Translations under genes and position numbers: made by a program
Shown: positions 46,206-54,716 of the stretch, one piece after another
Layout: the number at the start of each line of letters is the position of its first letter
Position numbering within the stretch: position 1 is the stretch's first letter
Source of the DNA: an uncultured Ignatzschineria sp.
GTDB lineage: Bacteria; Pseudomonadota; Gammaproteobacteria; Cardiobacteriales; Wohlfahrtiimonadaceae
Direction of reading: 5' to 3'
DNA: 64,000 nucleotides
NCBI GenBank assembly: GCA_945639195.1
Contig: CALZEE010000003.1
Coordinates: 186,001-250,000 of the forward strand
The notes under the pieces: generated by a model
Told to the model about the DNA's origin: nothing
Databases searched by the model: none
What the model saw: only the letters and a program-made list of their open reading frames with translations

Positions 46206-48284
46206 ATGAAAGAACGTTTACAAAAAGTTTTAGCGAACCTAGGATTGGGTTCACGCCGAGAAATCGAAGGTTGGATCAGCGAAGGCCGTATCAAAGTGAA
46301 TGGCGAAGTTGCTGAACTCGGTTGCCAAGTGGATGGAACGGAAACAGTTCTCCTTGATGACCATAAAGTGTCTATTGAAAATGATGCGCAAGAGCGCCGT
46401 GTATTGATCTATTACAAACCTGAAGGTGAGATTACAACACGTCACGATCCTGAAGGTCGTCCAACTATTTTTGATAGTCTTCCAAAAATCCATAATGGTC
46501 GTTGGATCACTGTTGGTCGTCTTGATATCAATACGCAAGGCTTGCTCCTTGTAACAAACGATGGCGAACTCGCACACCGTTTAATGCATCCATCTCATGA
46601 ACTTCAACGTGAATATGCAGTACGCGTAATCGGTGAATTCACTGATGAGATGGCAGATAACATGAAGAAAGGCGTCGAATTTGAAGACGGTCTTTCGAAG
46701 TTTGAAGAAATCTTAGCTTCAGGTGGTACAGGTGCAAACTACTGGTATCACGTCACTGTAAAAGGTGGAAAAAACCGTGAAGTTCGTCGTCTCTGGGAAT
46801 CACAAGGTTTAATGGTTTCTCGTCTTATCCGTATTCGTTACGGTAACGTGGAACTCGCTAAAGGTCTTCGTGAAGGTCAATTTATTGACATCGATCCTGA
46901 AATCCTTAAAGAGCTCGTAGAATCAGTAGGCTTAACGCATCAACGCGTTGTGCTTGATGAAAGAACCGAACGTCAACGTAGCAAAGCACGTCGTATTGGT
47001 AACCAATATGATCGTCAACGCGAATTAAATCGTGATCACCGTTCAAGCCCACGCCGTGAAGATGGCGAGCGCACTGAAGGTCGTCCATTTGAGCGTGATA
47101 GCCGTAGCACACGCCCAGAAGCTCGTTCATTCGATCGTAGTAGTCGTCCTGATAACCGTGGAAGTCGTCCTGAAGGTGGTCGTTCATTCGATCGCAACAG
47201 TCGTCCTGACAGCCGTGGTAGCCGCCCTGATGGCGCACGTCCGTTTGATCGTGACAACCGTGGCAGCCGTCCTGAAGGTGGTCGTCCGTTTGATCGTGAT
47301 AACCGTGGTAGCCGTCCTGAAGGCGGTCGTCCGTTTGATCGTGACAACCGTGGCAACCGTCCTGAAGGTGGTCGTCCGTTTGATCGTGATAACCGTGGTA
47401 GCCGTCCTGAAGGCGGTCGTCCGTTTGATCGTGACAACCGTGGAAGTCGTCCTGATGGCGCACGTCCGTTTGATCGTGACAACCGTGGCAGCCGTCCTGA
47501 AGGTGGTCGTTCATTCGATCGTAGCAGTCGTCCTGACAGCCGTGGCAGCCGCCCTGATGGCGCGCGTCCATTTGATTGTGACAACCGTGGTAGCCGTCCT
47601 GAAGGTGGTCGTTCATTTGATCGCAGCAGTCGTCCTGACAACCGTGGTAGCCGCCCTGATGGCGCACGTTCATTTGATCGTGATAACCGTGGCAGTCGTC
47701 CTGAAGGTGGTCGTTCATTCGATCGCAGCAGTCGTCCTGACAGCCGTGGTAGCCGTCCTGATGGCGCACGTCCATTTGATCGCGATAACCGTGGCAGCCG
47801 TCCTGAAGGTGGTCGTTCATTCGATCGCAGCAGTCGTCCTGACAACCGTGGTAGCCGCCCTGATGGCGCACGTCCATTTGATCGCGATAACCGTGGCAGC
47901 CGTCCTGAAGGTGGTCGTTCATTCGATCGCAGCAGTCGTCCTGACAACCGTGGTAGCCGCCCTGATGGCGCACGTCCATTTGATCGCGATAACCGTGGCA
48001 GCCGTCCTGAAGGTGGTCGTTCATTCGATCGCAGCAGTCGTCCTGACAACCGTGGTAGCCGCCCTGATGGCGCACGTCCATTTGATCGTGACAACCGCGG
48101 TAGCCGTCCTGAAGGTGGTCGCTCATTCGATCGCAGCAGTCGCCCTGACAATCGTGGAAGCCGCCCTGATGGTGGTCGTTCATTCGATCGCAGCAGTCGT
48201 CCTGACAATCGTGGAAGCCGCCCAGAGGGTGGTCGCTCTTTTGACCGTGACTCACGCCCTTCTTCAAGACGTTCTGACGACTAA
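46206..48284 (+). CDS. rluB: 23S rRNA pseudouridine(2605) synthase RluB with giant Arg/Asp/Gly/Ser repeat tail
   Basis: The first ~255 residues are a complete RluB. An S4 domain (ERLQKVLANLGLGSRREIE) is followed by the catalytic motif GRLDINTQGLLLVTNDG with Asp107, YWYHVTVKGGKNREVRRLWE, and the basic C-terminal part. A tail of about 430 residues follows, built from near-perfect units such as GSRPEGGRPFDRDNR and SFDRSSRPDNRGSRPDGAR. It is arginine-rich, disordered and RNA-binding-like. RluB usually has about 290 residues with a short basic tail, so this is an extreme expansion. A TATAAT at 46166-46171 within a GGCT/AGCC inverted repeat is a promoter candidate. Confidence 0.95.
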   Translation: MKERLQKVLANLGLGSRREIEGWISEGRIKVNGEVAELGCQVDGTETVLLDDHKVSIENDAQERRVLIYYKPEGEITTRHDPEGRPTIFDSLPKIHNGRWITVGRLDINTQGLLLVTNDGELAHRLMHPSHELQREYAVRVIGEFTDEMADNMKKGVEFEDGLSKFEEILASGGTGANYWYHVTVKGGKNREVRRLWESQGLMVSRLIRIRYGNVELAKGLREGQFIDIDPEILKELVESVGLTHQRVVLDERTERQRSKARRIGNQYDRQRELNRDHRSSPRREDGERTEGRPFERDSRSTRPEARSFDRSSRPDNRGSRPEGGRSFDRNSRPDSRGSRPDGARPFDRDNRGSRPEGGRPFDRDNRGSRPEGGRPFDRDNRGNRPEGGRPFDRDNRGSRPEGGRPFDRDNRGSRPDGARPFDRDNRGSRPEGGRSFDRSSRPDSRGSRPDGARPFDCDNRGSRPEGGRSFDRSSRPDNRGSRPDGARSFDRDNRGSRPEGGRSFDRSSRPDSRGSRPDGARPFDRDNRGSRPEGGRSFDRSSRPDNRGSRPDGARPFDRDNRGSRPEGGRSFDRSSRPDNRGSRPDGARPFDRDNRGSRPEGGRSFDRSSRPDNRGSRPDGARPFDRDNRGSRPEGGRSFDRSSRPDNRGSRPDGGRSFDRSSRPDNRGSRPEGGRSFDRDSRPSSRRSDD
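47095..48265 (+). repeat. Tandem in-frame coding repeat in rluB (45-, 57- and 102-nt units)
   Basis: About 1.17 kb built from a 15-codon unit (PFDRDNRGSRPEGGR) and a 19-codon unit (SFDRSSRPDNRGSRPDGAR type), which alternate as a 34-codon (102-nt) compound unit over the second half. Units differ mainly at synonymous third positions (for example CGT/CGC and GAC/GAT), and stretches near 47800-48060 are almost identical. All units keep the reading frame. The region leaves other frames open too, which is a by-product of the repeat. Confidence 0.95.
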
Positions 48285-48436
48285 TAACCGTCTTTTCCGT
48301 TAATCATAAAGATCTTTTGCGTGATGCAGGAGGTCTTTATTTGTTTTAAAGCCTTTGAGTTTTAGATCTCAAATCCCTTATTCTCAAAATCAGTGTTACG
48401 ATATCAAGCTGATCACATACTAGAGGAATTAATTTT

Positions 48437-49384
48437 ATGGCAACCCCATTAGCACTCAAGATTACTGATCTTAAAAAACAGTATCGAAATGGTAAAGTCG
48501 CCTTAAAAGGCATTAATCTTGAAGTAAAAGAAGGTGACTTCTTTGCCCTACTTGGCCCTAATGGCGCAGGAAAATCGACAACAATCGGCATTATTACCGA
48601 TCTTGTAGAAGCCACTTCCGGCACTGTTGAAGTGTTTGGTATTAATGCAAAAACAGACAAAAATCTTGCAAAATCGATGATTGGTCTTGTTCCCCAAGAA
48701 TTCAACTTTAACCCCTTTGAACCAGTGGAAGAGATCGTCATTAATCAGGCAGGTTATCTCGGCATTCCCAGAAAAGAAGCCAAAAAAAGAACAACTGAAC
48801 TCTTAGCGCTCCTTGATTTAAGCGACAAGGCAAAAGTGATGGCTCGTGAGTTGTCAGGCGGGATGAAACGCAGATTAATGATTGCTCGTGCTTTAGTGCA
48901 TAATCCTAAGCTGCTGATTTTAGATGAGCCAACAGCGGGCGTAGATATCGAGATACGCCGCCAAACCTGGGAACTCATGCAGAGAGTTAATCAAGCAGGT
49001 ACAACGATTATACTCACGACGCACTACTTAGAAGAAGCAGAACAGATGTGCAAAAATATCGCGATCATCAATCATGGAGAAATTGTTCAACAAAGCTCAA
49101 TGAGCTCACTCCTTCGCGAACTACAATCAGAGTCCTTTATTCTCGACCTAACTTCTGCAGCTTCTACATTGCCGGAGATTGAAGGCGTTACCCTTAAACT
49201 GATTGATCCGATGACACTTGAAGCTGAAATCACAAAACCGCATACCATTAATGATCTATTCATTGGTCTTAATACCCAAGGAATCACGATCGATACAATG
49301 CGTAATAAATCCAATCGTTTAGAAGAACTCTTCTTACGTATTACTAATGATAAAACCCTTTCAACAGGAGCTCAAAATGAGTAA
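48437..49384 (+). CDS. ABC transporter ATP-binding protein (YadG/ABC-2 type)
   Basis: A 315-residue ABC ATPase. Walker A GPNGAGKST lies at residues 40-48, with the Q-loop in LVPQEFNF, signature LSGGMKRRL, Walker B LLILDEPTAGVD and H-loop TTHYLEEAE. A C-terminal accessory domain of about 90 residues follows. Sequence and pairing with the ABC-2 permease 8 nt overlapping downstream resemble E. coli YadGH, an exporter of unknown substrate. AGAGG precedes the ATG by about 10 nt. Confidence 0.9.
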   Translation: MATPLALKITDLKKQYRNGKVALKGINLEVKEGDFFALLGPNGAGKSTTIGIITDLVEATSGTVEVFGINAKTDKNLAKSMIGLVPQEFNFNPFEPVEEIVINQAGYLGIPRKEAKKRTTELLALLDLSDKAKVMARELSGGMKRRLMIARALVHNPKLLILDEPTAGVDIEIRRQTWELMQRVNQAGTTIILTTHYLEEAEQMCKNIAIINHGEIVQQSSMSSLLRELQSESFILDLTSAASTLPEIEGVTLKLIDPMTLEAEITKPHTINDLFIGLNTQGITIDTMRNKSNRLEELFLRITNDKTLSTGAQNE

Positions 49385-50150
49385 TCGTGCTTACTGGATT
49401 GCCTTTTATACGATCCTTACTAAAGAGATCTATCGTTTTGTCCGTATTTGGCCACAAACGCTCTTACCACCACTCATCACCACCATTCTCTATTTCCTTA
49501 TTTTCGGAAAAGTCATTGGGGATCGCGTCGGTGATATGGATGGTGTGACATATGCTCAGTTTATTGCTCCGGGATTAATCATGATGACGGTCATTAGCAA
49601 CAGCTATTCTAATGTCGTCTCCTCCTTCTTTAGTGCAAAATACGCGCATCATATTGAAGAGATGATCGTGGCACCTGTCCCCAACATTGTCATTATTGGT
49701 GGCTATGTCATGGGAGGCGTTGCAAGAGGGTTAGCCGTCGGTGGCATCGTCACAATTGTGGCACTCTTCTTTATTGATATGCCGATCGACAATATCCTCA
49801 TGATGCTGCTCATCTTCCTTCTTACCTCGCTTGTCTTCTCTCTCGCGGGTTTAATCAATGCAATATTTGCACGAAGTTTTGATGATATTTCCATTATTCC
49901 AACCTTTATCTTAACGCCACTCACCTACCTTGGCGGCGTCTTCTACTCCGTATCCCTACTCCCTGAATTTTGGCAAAATCTCTCTTACTTTAACCCTGTA
50001 CTCTATATGGTGAGTGCATTCCGTTACAGTATATTGGGAGTTTCTGACATTAATATCTGGACAGCGATTACGTTACTTTTAGGCTTCTTTGTTGTCCTCT
50101 TTAGCGTGGCTTACTATCTGCTTCATAAAGGTATTGGTCTCAAATCATAG
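49377..50150 (+). CDS. ABC-2 type transporter permease (YadH-like)
   Basis: A 257-residue permease with six membrane helices and an ABC-2 domain (TLLPPLITTILYFLIFGKVIG, FIAPGLIMMTVISNSYSN, PLTYLGGVFYSVSLLPEFW). The ATG at 49377 follows AGGAG and overlaps the ATPase stop by 8 nt; an earlier in-frame start would lie further inside the ATPase gene. It partners the preceding ATPase in an export system; the substrate is unknown. Confidence 0.9.
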   Translation: MSNRAYWIAFYTILTKEIYRFVRIWPQTLLPPLITTILYFLIFGKVIGDRVGDMDGVTYAQFIAPGLIMMTVISNSYSNVVSSFFSAKYAHHIEEMIVAPVPNIVIIGGYVMGGVARGLAVGGIVTIVALFFIDMPIDNILMMLLIFLLTSLVFSLAGLINAIFARSFDDISIIPTFILTPLTYLGGVFYSVSLLPEFWQNLSYFNPVLYMVSAFRYSILGVSDINIWTAITLLLGFFVVLFSVAYYLLHKGIGLKS

Positions 50151-50186
50151 ATTTGTGGAATGATCACTGTGTAAACAGGAATATTT

Positions 50187-50220
50187 CTGCTTTTAGATCG
50201 AACAATCCATCTAAAAGCAG
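50187..50220. other. Perfect 12-bp inverted repeat after the permease gene
   Basis: CTGCTTTTAGAT (50187-50198) and ATCTAAAAGCAG (50209-50220) form a 12-bp stem with a 10-nt loop. No T-run follows on either strand, so it is not a standard intrinsic terminator. It may protect the 3' end of the exporter mRNA. Confidence 0.5.
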
Positions 50221-50332
50221 TATGATAGAAAGCTTAGAGACTATTTTTAGTCGTCAATCGATTTACCGCCGGGAATCTTTTACCATTCCCGGCATCTATA
50301 CTTTTCAAAATATCCATTAAGAGTCGCTATTT

Positions 50333-51130
50333 ATGAAACTACGATTACTCGCCATTTTTGCGGTAGCACTAATCACCGCTGCATGTGCCGGCAATCCGCC
50401 AAACCCTTATGATCCTTACGAGGGTTATAACAGACCCGCTCACAGCTTTAATACGGCAGTTGATAAAGCCATCGCGAAACCTGTCGCTAAAGGTTATGTC
50501 AACATCGTCCCCAAAACTGCCAGAAAAGGGGTGAGTAATGCCCTTGGCAACTTGGGAGATACTCGTAATGCGGTCGTTAACTTAACGCAAGGTGAGCTAA
50601 CTGCTGCGCTTGAGAGTGTACATCGCTTTGTCTTTAACTCAACCTTTGGGCTCTTTGGCTTAATTGATGTTACAGATGCCTTCAATCTTCCGCCTAAACG
50701 CGCGAATGATATGGGAACAACGTACGCAAAAATGGGTTGGGCAAATAGTAATTACTTCGTCGTTCCTTTAATGGGACCATCAACCTCACGTGATACCGTC
50801 GGATTAGTATCTGATGTCTTTGCAACGCCTTACACCTATGTATTTAATGATTGGGTTGATCTTGGCGTCTTAGTCATGGGCGCTGTAAACCTTCGAAGTG
50901 AACTATTAGAAGTCGATTCTGTCACAAAATCTGCCGCGCTTGATCCTTATGTCTTCCAACGAGAAGCTTACTTACAATATCGCAATCAACAATTAAAAAA
51001 TCGCGGTGTAAGACATATCAAGTCTGCCCATGATCGAGAAAATCTCTACGCTGATAATGATGACGACTATGATGATGACGATGCTGGTCTATCCATTGCT
51101 GAGCTTGCTCGTCAAAGAAGTCAAAACTAA
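50333..51130 (+). CDS. mlaA: MlaA (VacJ) family outer-membrane lipoprotein
   Basis: A 265-residue lipoprotein with lipobox T-A-A-C (Cys18). The core is typical of MlaA: DPYEGYNRPAHSFN, KPVAKGYVNIVPKTARKGVSNALGNLGD, FVFNSTFGLFGLIDV, and the helical PLMGPSTSRDTVG segment. MlaA forms an outer-membrane ring with porins and passes surface phospholipid to MlaC for return to the inner membrane. The C-terminus is a disordered acidic tail (Asp-rich near residues 240-250). No other mla genes are adjacent. Confidence 0.95.
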   Translation: MKLRLLAIFAVALITAACAGNPPNPYDPYEGYNRPAHSFNTAVDKAIAKPVAKGYVNIVPKTARKGVSNALGNLGDTRNAVVNLTQGELTAALESVHRFVFNSTFGLFGLIDVTDAFNLPPKRANDMGTTYAKMGWANSNYFVVPLMGPSTSRDTVGLVSDVFATPYTYVFNDWVDLGVLVMGAVNLRSELLEVDSVTKSAALDPYVFQREAYLQYRNQQLKNRGVRHIKSAHDRENLYADNDDDYDDDDAGLSIAELARQRSQN

Positions 51131-51226
51131 CGTTTACAGCAAATTCGCTCATCCTTAAAACATGAAGGCGTTTAGTCATTAGATTAAGCGCCTTCGACCT
51201 TTCTAAAAATTCAAAAAGGACTCCTC

Positions 51227-52042
51227 ATGCGCCGTTTTTTAAACCAACCGCTTGCGATTGGTGAAGAGATCACTCTCATCGATGACGATTATAATTACAT
51301 CGCTCGTGTTTTACGTAGCCGAGAAAATGATCCTATCGTTCTATTTAATGGCGAGGGAGGCGAGTACCATGGCAATATTATTGAAATTGCGAAACGCCAT
51401 CTCACGGTTAAACTTAAAAAATATAATCCGTTAAATCGTACGAGTCGCGTTAAAATCAATCTTCTTCAATCTCTCGCAAAGGGAGAAAAGATGGAACTTA
51501 TTCTTCAAAAAAGTACCGAGCTTGGCGTGAGTAGTATTACCCCGATCGCTACCGAAAGAAGCGTGATGCATCTTAAAAAAGATCAGACTGAAAAACGTCT
51601 TGAGCGTTGGAATAATATTATCTACTCTGCATGCGAGCAGTGTGAACTCAATATCCCGCCCATGCTTCATGAACCTATTGCCCTAGAAAAATGGCTCGAA
51701 ACAGAACTCGCGGGACTCAATACCATCCTCCTGACTTTAGCGCCCACCGCCGAACACTCATTAGGAAGATTCCTCAAAGAACTCATGTCTGGCCAGATTT
51801 CTTTAAGTGATACAGACGCGGAGAATCATCAAGTGGCTCCCTCGTTAACCATCGTGATTGGTCCTGAAGGCGGTTTAAGTGACTTTGAGATAGAACTTCT
51901 GCAACGTGCCGGCGCGCACAGCATTTCTCTTGGGAACCGTATTTTACGAACGGAAACAGCAGCCCTATCTGTGATCTCTACGATTCAAGGGATTATGGGA
52001 GATTGGTCTGAAGCTTCGGAAAAAAACACCTTCCCAGAATAA
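51227..52042 (+). CDS. rsmE: 16S rRNA (uracil(1498)-N3)-methyltransferase RsmE
   Basis: A 271-residue SPOUT methyltransferase. An N-terminal PUA-like domain (MRRFLNQPLAIGEEI, VLRSRENDPIVLFNGEGGEY) is followed by the knotted SAM site with GPEGGLSDFE and LGNRILRTETAAL. It contains KGEKMELILQKSTELGV, diagnostic for RsmE. It is longer than E. coli RsmE (about 243) because of extra residues around 180-210. In many bacteria rsmE precedes gshB, as it does here. Confidence 0.96.
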   Translation: MRRFLNQPLAIGEEITLIDDDYNYIARVLRSRENDPIVLFNGEGGEYHGNIIEIAKRHLTVKLKKYNPLNRTSRVKINLLQSLAKGEKMELILQKSTELGVSSITPIATERSVMHLKKDQTEKRLERWNNIIYSACEQCELNIPPMLHEPIALEKWLETELAGLNTILLTLAPTAEHSLGRFLKELMSGQISLSDTDAENHQVAPSLTIVIGPEGGLSDFEIELLQRAGAHSISLGNRILRTETAALSVISTIQGIMGDWSEASEKNTFPE

Positions 52043-52240
52043 TCCACTTAGCTATCAGGTAAATTAAAGAAATCAATTTACCTCTTGAAGCTAAATGCTT
52101 TATGCTAAATGAATCACATTCATCATTAGCCGTTTCGGATTGTAACTGCCATGAAGATCCATGGTAATCATGATATTCGCCGAAGCGGCCGAAACATTCT
52201 ATTTGCGATCGATCATACGCTTATGCTTTTAAGGAACGTT

Positions 52241-53227
52241 ATGAACAAGACACCAAGAATCATCTTTATTACAGATCCCATCGAGACTTTCCCTGCTGAA
52301 AAAGATACGACTATCGGCATGATGATGGGTGCAAAGAGCCTCGGTTTACCGATCTACTATACATTACAGCAAGATATCTACTTGCTTGAGGGCGTTGTGC
52401 AAACAACCGCACGCCCTGTATCGCTTAAAACGAGCGGTGATAATACCCTTGCTAGCTTTGATGATTGGTATGCACTAGGCGAGCAAGAAAACTTGACCTT
52501 TGGTCCTGATGACATCGTTTTACAGCGCAAAGACCCGCCGTTTAACATGCATTATATCCATACAACGTACCTTTTAGAGCTCATCGAAAAACAAGGTGCG
52601 CTCGTCTGTAACCGTCCTGATTCCCTTCGTGATTGTAATGAGAAGATGTTTACGGCATGGTTCCCAGAACTCTGCCCTCCAACGCTGGTCACAAGCCAAA
52701 GTGCCCACATCAAAGCCTTTATCGCTAAGCACCATGATACTATCGTCAAACCGCTTGATGGCATGGGCGGGAGCTCGATCTTTAGAGTCGTCGAAAAAGA
52801 TGCCAATCTCAACGTCATTTTAGAAACTTTAACAGAGCATAATCAAACCTCGGTGATGGTTCAGCGCTACATTCCCGAGATTAACAAAGGCGATAAACGC
52901 ATTATTCTGATTAACGGAAAACCTGCGCCTTATCTCTTAGCAAGAATCCCGGCAGCCAATGAAACCCGCGGTAACTTAGCGGCAGGTGCAACCGGTGTTG
53001 TTCAAGAATTATCCGCAAATGATCAACGCATTTGTGACATCTTAGGACCTGAACTTGTGAAGCGTGGGCTCTACTTCGTCGGGCTTGATGTGATTGGTGA
53101 TTACCTCACAGAGATCAACGTCACTAGCCCTACCGGCATTCGTCAAATCGATGCAAAAAAAGGGACTTTCTTAGGTCGCGATCTTATGGAAGCCTTGCTC
53201 TCACTCTGGCAATCACGCGAGTCATAA
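52241..53227 (+). CDS. gshB: Glutathione synthase
   Basis: An ATP-grasp ligase joining gamma-glutamylcysteine and glycine. The ATG at 52241 with AAGGA upstream gives 328 residues (E. coli 316) and the canonical N-terminus RIIFITDPIETFPAEKDTT. Upstream in-frame codons back to 52151 lack family similarity. Motifs are DDIVLQRKDPPFNMHYIHTTYLLE, IVKPLDGMGGSSIFRV (ATP-grasp), KGDKRIILINGKP, and DVIGDYLTEINVTSPTGIRQI with Mg ligands. It follows rsmE in the conserved order. Confidence 0.97.
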   Translation: MNKTPRIIFITDPIETFPAEKDTTIGMMMGAKSLGLPIYYTLQQDIYLLEGVVQTTARPVSLKTSGDNTLASFDDWYALGEQENLTFGPDDIVLQRKDPPFNMHYIHTTYLLELIEKQGALVCNRPDSLRDCNEKMFTAWFPELCPPTLVTSQSAHIKAFIAKHHDTIVKPLDGMGGSSIFRVVEKDANLNVILETLTEHNQTSVMVQRYIPEINKGDKRIILINGKPAPYLLARIPAANETRGNLAAGATGVVQELSANDQRICDILGPELVKRGLYFVGLDVIGDYLTEINVTSPTGIRQIDAKKGTFLGRDLMEALLSLWQSRES

Positions 53228-53259
53228 ATCTTTTCAATCCCCTTATCATTGCGACTAAA

Positions 53260-53296
53260 ATGAAAGTTAAGATGAGAGTTAAGATGAAAGGTTAAG
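53260..53296. repeat. Three 12-13-bp tandem repeats
   Basis: ATGAAAGTTAAG, ATGAGAGTTAAG and ATGAAAGGTTAAG lie head to tail in the gshB-peptidase gap. They are too few to define a satellite, but a length change between strains would be expected. Confidence 0.6.
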
Positions 53297-53330
53297 GTAA
53301 GATTGAATCAATCAACACCGATGTCCCTAC

Positions 53331-53361
53331 AAAAAGGAGAAGTGACGACTTCTCCTTTTTT
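53331..53361 (+). terminator. Terminator downstream of gshB
   Basis: AAAAAGGAGAAGT pairs with ACTTCTCCTTTTT around a short GACG loop, with T-run. Confidence 0.92.
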
Positions 53362-53471
53362 AAAATCTAGCAATGGACCAACTCCTCAATAAAAGCCTCG
53401 CTCATCCCTAATATTTCATTACTTATGCCGTATACCTCGATACTTCTCTCGTTTATTTTAAGGAATTTCTC

Positions 53472-54521
53472 ATGATGCCACTTAATGAACAGCAACTCAT
53501 CACACACCTGCAAACACTCGTGAATATCCCTTCTCCCTCGGGCTTTACCAGTGATGCGCTTCGCTTTATTGAAACAACGCTCAGCAAATATCCTCTCACC
53601 CTTCAAAAAACTCACAAAGGTGCGATTATTGCGAAGATCGAAGGGAAAGATGATACCCGTGCAAGACTGCTTACCGCCCATGTCGATACGCTTGGCGCTA
53701 TGGTAAAAAGGGTGAAAGCCGATGGTCGCTTACAGCTCACAAAGATTGGCGGGTTTAACTGGAATGCCGTAGAGGGCGAATATTGCCAAATCCATACGCG
53801 CAGCGGGAAAACCTTTACCGGCACCATTTTAATGCATGAAACGTCCGTCCACGTTTACAGAGATGCCGGCGATCTTCCGCGTGATGATGCACATATTGAA
53901 GTAAGACTCGATGAAAAGAGTCTCTCACAAGCAGAAACTGAAGCCCTTGGCATCCGCGCCGGGGATTTCGTCTCCTTTAGCCCTCGCTTTGAATTGACCC
54001 CTTCTGGCTTTATTAAATCGCGCCACTTAGATGATAAAGCAAGCGTCGCCCTGCTCTTATCACTAATAGAATCAATTCACTCTTCAAATTACCAACCTCC
54101 GCATTCACTCTATTTCTACTTCTCCAATAATGAAGAGATCGGCTTTGGTGGCAATGCCTCCATCCCGAGTAATGTTGTAGAGTATCTTGCCGTTGATATG
54201 GGCGCTATTGGCGATGGTCAAATGACTGATGAATACACGGTTTCAATCTGCGCTAAAGATTCTTCTGGTCCTTATCATTATGAGCTCACAAATCATCTCA
54301 TTCAGCTCGCTGAAAAAGGTGAAATCCCTCATAAGGTCGATATCTATCCTTTCTATGGCTCCGATGCATCAGCGGCGATTCGTGCAGGTTTCGATATTCG
54401 CCACGCATTGATAGGCCCCGGCATTGAGTCATCACACGCACAGGAAAGAACCCATATGGATTCGATGATTGCCTCATTTAATCTCTTAACCGCTTATGTT
54501 GAATCTTCGATGATTTCATAA
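53472..54521 (+). CDS. M42 family metallopeptidase (FrvX/aminopeptidase type)
   Basis: A 349-residue dinuclear-metal aminopeptidase-like protein. Ligand motifs are His70-Val-Asp72 (LLTAHVDTLG), SRHLDDKASV, the catalytic Glu pair in NNEEIGFGG, AVDMGAIG, and the distal His in GPGIESSHAQERTH. M42 enzymes are tetrahedral cytosolic peptidases trimming short peptides. AAGGA precedes two adjacent ATGs (53472, 53475). It is monocistronic, with terminators on both sides. Confidence 0.92.
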   Translation: MMPLNEQQLITHLQTLVNIPSPSGFTSDALRFIETTLSKYPLTLQKTHKGAIIAKIEGKDDTRARLLTAHVDTLGAMVKRVKADGRLQLTKIGGFNWNAVEGEYCQIHTRSGKTFTGTILMHETSVHVYRDAGDLPRDDAHIEVRLDEKSLSQAETEALGIRAGDFVSFSPRFELTPSGFIKSRHLDDKASVALLLSLIESIHSSNYQPPHSLYFYFSNNEEIGFGGNASIPSNVVEYLAVDMGAIGDGQMTDEYTVSICAKDSSGPYHYELTNHLIQLAEKGEIPHKVDIYPFYGSDASAAIRAGFDIRHALIGPGIESSHAQERTHMDSMIASFNLLTAYVESSMIS

Positions 54522-54591
54522 ACATTGATTACAGGTAATTGATTAGAGATCAAACTCGAAAGATACATGAGGTAAGATCTCTTCATAAATT

Positions 54592-54626
54592 AAAAAGGGG
54601 CTTCTGTAAAAGATTGCCCCTTTTTT
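54592..54626 (+). terminator. Terminator downstream of the M42 peptidase gene
   Basis: AAAAAGGGGC pairs with GCCCCTTTTTT around a 14-nt loop. Confidence 0.88.
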
Positions 54627-54716
54627 CTGTATAATAGATCGCATCTTTTCGCTGAATAATCATCAATGAAGCGATTCACCAAACAACCTCACAGACAACA
54701 ATAATAAAGGATGCCT

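Noticed and set aside
47095..48265. Possible CRISPR-like array
   Set aside because: Units are contiguous, in-frame and coding, without unique spacers between conserved repeats.
46906..48303. Several long open frames antisense to or out of frame with rluB (up to ~450 codons)
   Set aside because: They exist only because the repeat lacks stops in other frames. Compositions are extreme (His/Asp/Gln-rich, Val/Ala-rich, Leu/Arg/Ser/Pro-rich) and there is no independent start or ribosome-binding site. The rluB frame has the catalytic domain and codon-degenerate differences.
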